This document shows, piece after piece, positions 58,917 to 64,000 of a stretch of DNA of 64,000 nucleotides. Under the pieces are notes generated by a model. That model saw only the letters and a list, made by a program, of their open reading frames with translations. It made no database searches and had not been told where the DNA came from. Positions within the stretch are counted from its first letter, which is position 1. Each line of letters opens with the position of its first letter. The stretch comes from Bradyrhizobium roseum (GTDB taxonomy: Bacteria > Pseudomonadota > Alphaproteobacteria > Rhizobiales > Xanthobacteraceae). The DNA is taken from the NCBI RefSeq assembly GCF_030413175.1, contig NZ_CP129212.1, positions 2,852,001 to 2,916,000 on the forward strand. Direction: 5' to 3'. Both the position numbers and the translations under genes were made by a program.

Positions 58917-61265
58917 ATGCGGGCAATCAACGATTCACGTCGGTACTTCATAGAAGAAGCACGTTCCCGTTCGGGAGAAGCCGTACGCCGGCTTTTGGGC
59001 GCGCCTAGTGCGGCAACCGTGCTGCTGCTTGCCGCGATGGCAGGACCGGCTTTCGCGCAGGGCGCTCCGGCGTCGAGTGCCAACGAGATCCGGATCGGCA
59101 ACACCGTGCCCTATACCGGCCCGGCTTCTGCCTATGGCGTGATCGGCAAGGTGCTGGCGGCCTATTTCGACAAGGTCAACGCCGAGGGTGGCATCAACGG
59201 CCGCAAGATCAACTTCATTTCCTATGACGACGCCTACAATCCCACCAAGACGATGGAGCTGACGCGAAAGCTCGTCGAGGAAGACAATGTTCTCTTTATT
59301 CTCGCGAGCCTCGGCACCAACACCAGCCAGGCCGTCCATCCCTATCTGAACGCGAAGAAGGTGCCGCAGCTTTTCGTCGCTTCGGGAGCGACGATGTGGG
59401 ACCAGCCGCGCGAGTTTCCCTGGACCATGGGCTTCCTGCCCAGCTACCAGACCGAAGCGCACATCTATTCGCAATACATCCTGGAGAACCATCCGCGCGG
59501 CAAGATCGCGGTGCTCTATCAGGACGACGGCTTCGGCAAGGACTATCTGAAAGGTCTCAGGGACGGCCTCGGCGGCAAGGTGCCGATCGTGGCGGAGGCG
59601 CCCTACAAGGTGACCGACGCCAGCATCGACGCCCAGATCGCCAAGCTGAAGGCCTCGGGCGCCGACATCTTCATGCAGTTCACGACGCCGAAATTCGCCA
59701 CCATGGCGATCAAGCGGAATGCCGAAATCGGCTGGAAGCCGGTGCATTTCCTGGCCTCGGTGTCGGAATCGGTTTCGTCTGTCATGGCGCCGGCCGGCAT
59801 CGAGAACGCCGAAGGCATCATGTCGGCGATGTACCGTCTCGAAGGCGAGGATGCGCAGGCCGCAGGGCCCGCGGTGTTCCGCGAGTGGAGCGCCTTCATG
59901 GAGCGCTACGTGCCGAGCGTCAGCAAGGCGAACGGCCAGGCGGTCTACGCCTATCTCAACGCCCGGCTGGTCATGGAGGTGCTGAAGATGTGCGGCGACG
60001 ACCTGTCGCGCGAGAACATCATGAAGCAGGCCCGCTCGATCAAGGGTCTGCAGATTCCGATGATGGTGCCGGGCATCCTGATCAACACCAGCCCTTCCGA
60101 CCACGCGACCATCGAGCAGATGCGCATGATGCGCTTCACCAACGGCCACTGGCAGTTCTTCGGGCCGGTGCGCAGCGGCATCGATCCGGGGACGGTCAGC
60201 GATTCCTTCAAGACGCTGTTCAAGTACGGCACGGCCACCAAGCGCGATCTGGCCAACCAGCTCAACGCCAACACGGTGAGCCTGATGACCGGCTCGTTCG
60301 GCTCGACCTACGCGCAGGTCGGCGCCGATCTGGCCTCGGTGCTCGACAACGGGACGGCGCTGCGAATCCTGCCGGTGATGGGCCGCGGCTCGGTGCAGGC
60401 GGTGTCCGACATCCTGCTGCTGCGCGGCGTCGACGCCGGCATCGTGCGCAAGGACACGCTGTCCTATCTGGACCGCAAGGACTTTGCCAAGGACATCCGC
60501 AACCAGTTCGTCTATGTCGCCAAGATGTTCAACGAGGAGATGCACGTTCTCGCGCCGAGGACGATCAAGAGCGTGCGCGATCTCGACGGCAAGACCGTGG
60601 TGGTCGATCTGCCCGACAGTTCGACCTTCGTGACGGCGATCAACGTGTTCGAGCAACTCGGCATCCGTCCGCACCTCGTCTATCAGGAGCCGCGGCTGGC
60701 GATCGACCAATTGCGCAAGGGGGAGGTCGACGCGATCGTGGCGATCGAAGGCAAGCCGGTGCAATGGCTGAACCAGATCACGGACCGCAATCTGCATCTG
60801 GTGCCGGTCGAGTACGCCAAGAACCTGCAGGAGGAATATCTGCCCTCCAAGCTCTCGTCGCAGGACTATCCGAACCTGGTGGCGGATGGCGCCTTGATCG
60901 AGACGATTGCGGCCGAAGCCGTACTGGCGTCGTATAACTGGGCGCCGAACAGCGACCGCTATCGCCGGCTCGCGCTGCTGGTGGACACCATGTTCGATAA
61001 GGTGACGCAGCTGCAGCGTCCGCCGTTCCATCCGAAGTGGAAGGAAATGGCGCCGCGCGCCACGGTATCGGGGTGGACACGCTTCAAAGCGGCGCAGGAA
61101 TGGCTCGATCGCAACATGCCCGCGAGCGCGTCGGTGTCGGCCGCATCCGGCGCCGTATCGCAACAGCCGCCAGCTGCCATCCTCGCCCCGCAGGACCGCG
61201 ATCCGCTGTACCGCGAATTCCTGGAGTGGCGCGCCAGCCGCGCCAAGGCGGCTGGCAGCCGCTAA
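58917..61265 (+). CDS. Fusion of ABC-type (LivJ-like) and TAXI-type substrate-binding domains, copy 1
   Basis: This 782-residue periplasmic protein has a basic N terminus, a hydrophobic segment (AATVLLLAAMAGPAFAQ) and two binding domains. Residues about 55-425 form a Peripla_BP_6 domain (IRIGNTVPYTGPASAYGVIG; NAEGGINGRKINFISYDDAY). Residues about 450-720 resemble the TAXI subfamily of TRAP receptors (VSLMTGSFGSTYAQVGADLA; LRILPVMGRGSVQAVSDILL; RGVDAGIVRKDTLSYLDRKD). A proline/alanine/serine tail follows. ABC receptors and TRAP receptors normally serve different transporters, so the fusion is odd. AGGGGG precedes the ATG. No permease gene is nearby. A paralogue follows at 61614. Confidence 0.85.
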   Translation: MRAINDSRRYFIEEARSRSGEAVRRLLGAPSAATVLLLAAMAGPAFAQGAPASSANEIRIGNTVPYTGPASAYGVIGKVLAAYFDKVNAEGGINGRKINFISYDDAYNPTKTMELTRKLVEEDNVLFILASLGTNTSQAVHPYLNAKKVPQLFVASGATMWDQPREFPWTMGFLPSYQTEAHIYSQYILENHPRGKIAVLYQDDGFGKDYLKGLRDGLGGKVPIVAEAPYKVTDASIDAQIAKLKASGADIFMQFTTPKFATMAIKRNAEIGWKPVHFLASVSESVSSVMAPAGIENAEGIMSAMYRLEGEDAQAAGPAVFREWSAFMERYVPSVSKANGQAVYAYLNARLVMEVLKMCGDDLSRENIMKQARSIKGLQIPMMVPGILINTSPSDHATIEQMRMMRFTNGHWQFFGPVRSGIDPGTVSDSFKTLFKYGTATKRDLANQLNANTVSLMTGSFGSTYAQVGADLASVLDNGTALRILPVMGRGSVQAVSDILLLRGVDAGIVRKDTLSYLDRKDFAKDIRNQFVYVAKMFNEEMHVLAPRTIKSVRDLDGKTVVVDLPDSSTFVTAINVFEQLGIRPHLVYQEPRLAIDQLRKGEVDAIVAIEGKPVQWLNQITDRNLHLVPVEYAKNLQEEYLPSKLSSQDYPNLVADGALIETIAAEAVLASYNWAPNSDRYRRLALLVDTMFDKVTQLQRPPFHPKWKEMAPRATVSGWTRFKAAQEWLDRNMPASASVSAASGAVSQQPPAAILAPQDRDPLYREFLEWRASRAKAAGSR

Positions 61266-61287
61266 CCACAGGTATCTTCCACGCGCG

Positions 61288-61314
61288 ACGGCCCGCCGCA
61301 TGGCGGGCCGTTTT
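61288..61314 (+). terminator. Rho-independent terminator after copy 1
   Basis: ACGGCCCGCC-GCAT-GGCGGGCCGT forms a perfect 10-bp GC stem with a 4-nt loop and is followed by TTT. It lies 23 nt after the stop at 61265. This is the clearest intrinsic terminator in the window. Confidence 0.85.
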
Positions 61315-61384
61315 GCTGGTGCGGAGGCGCGATTTGCTTGTCTGTGGTGCGACCGCATTGTCGGATTTGCCTGACCCAGGGAAA

Positions 61385-61531
61385 AATTGCATTGGTGAAA
61401 AAATGCAATTAGGCCGTGTCTCAATGTTCGTGCCTTCCACGCAAATGTCGTAAAATTGTCGCGGTTGGGCACATGTTCGAATAACCGGGCAAAACACTTG
61501 GCCTTGACACAAAATCAATCCAATTGAGACA
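61385..61531. promoter_or_regulatory. Intergenic region with two inverted repeats upstream of copy 2
   Basis: AATTGCAT (61385-61392) and ATGCAATT (61403-61410) form a perfect 8-bp inverted repeat. TGTCTCAA (61417-61424) and TTGAGACA (61524-61531) form a second, about 100 nt apart. TTGACA at 61504-61509 may be a -35 box. The 348-nt gap before copy 2 therefore probably carries its own promoter and regulatory sites. Confidence 0.4.
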
Positions 61532-61613
61532 CATTGTCAGCGACTAGTGCTGAAACGGTGGCGGCTCGCTGCTAAAAATCTCACAAACGTATCTTTAAAA
61601 AAGGGGCAAGCGG

Positions 61614-63992
61614 ATGCGGCTTCTCGTCGATACTCATTGGGCAAAGGCGCCATATTTCGGGCTTGCCGCCCGTCGCGGTCTGAGCCGGTTATTGACTGCG
61701 CCTCTGCGCAGCACCGCGCTGGCGCTGGCGGCGATGGCCGGTCTGGCAATGGGTGACCGCGCGCATGCAGCTCCGCCGGCTGCCAACGAAATCCGCATCG
61801 GCATTACGTCGCCTCTCACCGGGCCGGCGACGGCCTACGGCGTCATCGGCAAGGTCATCGCGGCCTATTTCGACAAGATCAACGCCGAAGGCGGCATCAA
61901 CGGCCGCAGGGTCAACGCGATCATCTATGACGATGCCTATGACCCGATCAAGGTCATGGAGGTGACCCGCAAGCTGGTCGAGGACGACCAGGTTCTGTTC
62001 ACCATGGGCACCGTGGGCACCAACACCAATGCGGCGATCCAGCCTTATCTGAACTCGAAGAAGGTACCGCAGCTCTTTGCCTTGACGGGCGCAGCGGCGT
62101 GGGACCAGCCGCAGGAGTTTCCCTGGACCATGGGCTTCCTGCCGACCTACATCGCCGAAGCCACGATCTATGCGCAATATATTCTCGAGAACCACCCCCG
62201 CAGCCGGATCGCTGTCCTCTACCAGGACGACGGCATGGGCAAGGAATATCTCAAGGGCCTGAAGGACGGTCTTGGCGGCAAGGTGCCGATCATCGCCGAA
62301 GCCGCCTACAAGGTGAGCGACCCCAACATCGAGACTCAGCTGGCCAAGCTGAAGGCCTCGGGCGCCGATGTCTTCGTCCAGTTCACCACGCCGAAATTCG
62401 CCACCATGGCGATCAAGCGAAACGCCGAACTCGGCTGGCGGCCGAACCATTTCGTCGCCTCGGTCTCCAATTCCTATACCGCCGTGATGCAGCCGGCCGG
62501 TCCGCAAAACGCGGAAGGCGTGATGTCGGCGGCCTACCGGCTCGAGGGCGAGGACGCGGCCGGTGCCGGCGAGGCGGCGTTCCGGGAATGGAACGCCTTT
62601 ATGCAGCGCTACGTGCCGAGCATCAGCAAGACCAACGGCCAGGCCGTGCTCGGCTACCTCGTCAGTCGGACGGTCGTCGAGGTGCTGAAGAACTGCGGCG
62701 ACGACCTGTCGCGCGAGAACATCATGAAGCAGGCCCGTCTGCTCAAGGGCCTCCAGCTGCCGATGATGGTGCAGGGCATTTTGCTCAACACCAGCCCGTC
62801 GGACCATGCCCCGATCGAGCAGATGCGGATGATGCGCTTCACCAACGGCCAGTGGCAGCATTTCGGCCCGGTGCGCAGCGGCATCGATCCAGGCGCGGTC
62901 AGCGATTCCTTCAAGACCATCTTCAAATACGGCACCGCCACCAAGAAGGACCTCGCCAACCAGCTCAACGCCAACACGGTCAGCCTGGTGACCGGCTCGT
63001 TCGGCTCGACCTACGCCCAGGTCGGGGCCGATCTGGCCTCGGTGCTCGACAACGGCACCAACCTGCGGATCCTGCCGGTGATGGGCCGCGGCTCGGTGCA
63101 GGCGGTGTCGGACATCCTGCTGCTGCGCGGCGTCGACGCCGGCATCGTGCGCAAGGACACGCTGTCCTATCTGGACCGCAAGGACTTTGCCAAGGACATC
63201 CGCAACCAGTTCGTCTATGTCGCCAAGATGTTCAACGAGGAGATGCACGTTCTCGCGCCGAGGACGATCCAGAGCATCCGCGATCTCGACGGCAAGACCG
63301 TGGTGGTGGACTTGCCCGACAGCTCGACCTTCGTGACGGCGATCAACGTGTTCGAGCGGCTCGGCATCCGTCCGCACCTCGTCTACCAGGAGCCGCGGCT
63401 CGCCGTGGACCAGCTTCGCAAGGGCGAGGTCGACGCGATCGTGGCGATCGAGGGCAAGCCGCTGCAATGGCTGAGCCAGATCAACGATCGCAATCTGCAT
63501 CTGGTGCCGGTCGAATACGCCAAGAACCTGCAGGACGAATATCTGCCCTCCAAGCTGTCGTCGCAGGACTATCCGAACCTGGTGGCGGACGGCAGCTCGG
63601 TCGAGACGATTGCTGCCGAAGCGGTGCTTGCCGCCTACAACTGGCCTGCGAACAGCGACCGCTATCGCCGGCTCGCGCTCCTGGTGGACACCATGTTCGA
63701 CAAGGTCGCGCAGCTGCAGCGTCCGCCGTTCCATCCCAAGTGGAAGGAAATGGCGTTGCGGGCAACCGTCACCGGCTGGACCCGCTTCGCAGCGGCGCAG
63801 CAATGGCTCGACCGCAACATGCCGATGCCGGGGAGCCCGGCCATATCGGCGGCGTCTGGCGCTGTACTGTCGCCTCAGCCGTCGGCGGCGCCGGCTCCCA
63901 CCGCCTTCCAATCACAGGAGCGCAGCGATCCGCTGTATCGCGAATTCCTGGAGTGGCGGGCCGGCCGCGCCAAGGCCAGCCCCAACCGCTGA
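61614..63992 (+). CDS. Fusion of ABC-type (LivJ-like) and TAXI-type substrate-binding domains, copy 2
   Basis: A 792-residue tandem paralogue of copy 1 with the same order: signal region (LTAPLRSTALALAAMAGLAM ... HAAP), Peripla_BP_6 domain (IRIGITSPLTGPATAYGVIG), TAXI-like domain (VSLVTGSFGSTYAQVGADLA; RGVDAGIVRKDTLSYLDRKD) and a P/A/S-rich linker before a conserved end (DPLYREFLEWR). AAGGGG lies 7 nt upstream of the ATG. Part of the C-terminal domain, 63111-63269, is identical at nucleotide level to copy 1. The terminator after copy 1 and the repeat-bearing gap suggest separate expression. Confidence 0.85.
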   Translation: MRLLVDTHWAKAPYFGLAARRGLSRLLTAPLRSTALALAAMAGLAMGDRAHAAPPAANEIRIGITSPLTGPATAYGVIGKVIAAYFDKINAEGGINGRRVNAIIYDDAYDPIKVMEVTRKLVEDDQVLFTMGTVGTNTNAAIQPYLNSKKVPQLFALTGAAAWDQPQEFPWTMGFLPTYIAEATIYAQYILENHPRSRIAVLYQDDGMGKEYLKGLKDGLGGKVPIIAEAAYKVSDPNIETQLAKLKASGADVFVQFTTPKFATMAIKRNAELGWRPNHFVASVSNSYTAVMQPAGPQNAEGVMSAAYRLEGEDAAGAGEAAFREWNAFMQRYVPSISKTNGQAVLGYLVSRTVVEVLKNCGDDLSRENIMKQARLLKGLQLPMMVQGILLNTSPSDHAPIEQMRMMRFTNGQWQHFGPVRSGIDPGAVSDSFKTIFKYGTATKKDLANQLNANTVSLVTGSFGSTYAQVGADLASVLDNGTNLRILPVMGRGSVQAVSDILLLRGVDAGIVRKDTLSYLDRKDFAKDIRNQFVYVAKMFNEEMHVLAPRTIQSIRDLDGKTVVVDLPDSSTFVTAINVFERLGIRPHLVYQEPRLAVDQLRKGEVDAIVAIEGKPLQWLSQINDRNLHLVPVEYAKNLQDEYLPSKLSSQDYPNLVADGSSVETIAAEAVLAAYNWPANSDRYRRLALLVDTMFDKVAQLQRPPFHPKWKEMALRATVTGWTRFAAAQQWLDRNMPMPGSPAISAASGAVLSPQPSAAPAPTAFQSQERSDPLYREFLEWRAGRAKASPNR

Positions 63993-64000
63993 TCGGAACG

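Noticed and set aside
58935..61472. 845-codon open frame on the minus strand opposite fusion gene copy 1
   Set aside because: It mirrors the plus-strand gene's codon phase in GC-rich DNA; the translation is rich in R, H, A and D with no signal, domain or ribosome site. The plus strand has recognisable domains throughout.
61689..63911. 740-codon open frame on the minus strand opposite fusion gene copy 2
   Set aside because: Same reason as the frame opposite copy 1; its sequence parallels that shadow because the plus-strand genes are paralogues.

Overview
The window is GC-rich DNA of the kind found in Bradyrhizobium, Rhodopseudomonas and related Nitrobacteraceae. The evidence is the gene style and codon use, the many ABC importers of dipeptide and branched-chain type, Bug-family (TTT) binding proteins, and a palindromic repeat of the type common in this family. 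No plasmid, phage or transposase gene is recognisable. The assignment is inferred from overall character, not from a marker gene. Most of the window is a dense series of transport and catabolism clusters, each with its own regulator. Two regions do not fit that pattern.

Layout. 1-454: start of an MFS symporter, cut by the window edge. 761-6764: XRE-cupin regulator divergent from a dipeptide/oligopeptide ABC operon that has a candidate sigma-54 promoter. 7213-11176: an island of 17 tRNA genes plus one interrupted tRNA fragment, interleaved with an HNH endonuclease gene and an rtcB RNA ligase gene, and preceded by a 66-codon gene. 11241-22623: MarR regulator, then a long plus-strand operon (amidohydrolase, three-part molybdenum hydroxylase, complete branched-chain-type ABC importer, Rieske protein). 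22620-27492: alpha/beta hydrolase, two SDRs, Bug-family binding protein, GntR regulator, carboxymuconolactone decarboxylase-like protein. 27505-33490: a second branched-chain-type importer with two adjacent paralogous binding proteins. 33558-41776: two MmgE/PrpD proteins, a beta-hydroxyacid dehydrogenase, a second CMD protein, a metallo-beta-lactamase fold hydrolase, a second Bug protein, a PPOX protein and an M20 deacylase. 41851-47955: a second dipeptide-type ABC operon with an AraC regulator. 48318-54766: an atypical sigma factor with a putative membrane anti-sigma partner, small secreted cysteine proteins and a caspase-like protease. 55254-58649: UvrD-like helicase and an M20/PepT-like peptidase, divergent. 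58917-63992: two tandem proteins that each fuse an ABC-type binding domain to a TAXI-type binding domain.

How the parts work together. The catabolic clusters follow one plan: a binding protein and importer bring in a small amide, peptide or organic acid; hydrolases (amidohydrolase, M20, alpha/beta hydrolase), a molybdenum hydroxylase and dehydrogenases then process it; and a local regulator (XRE-cupin, MarR, GntR, AraC) senses it. Substrates cannot be fixed from sequence alone.

The strongest candidate for an unusual system is the tRNA/HNH/RtcB island. Its tRNAs carry encoded CCA ends, are packed as closely as 1 nt apart, and several depart from standard identity elements: a Leu-anticodon tRNA without a long variable arm, Gly tRNAs with G73, and a Glu tRNA with A73 and an altered T loop. 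Pairing them with an RNA ligase suggests a tRNA-reserve-and-repair module against anticodon nucleases; this is inference. The tandem double-binding-domain proteins at the right end and the sigma factor with two region-2-like segments are the next most notable items.
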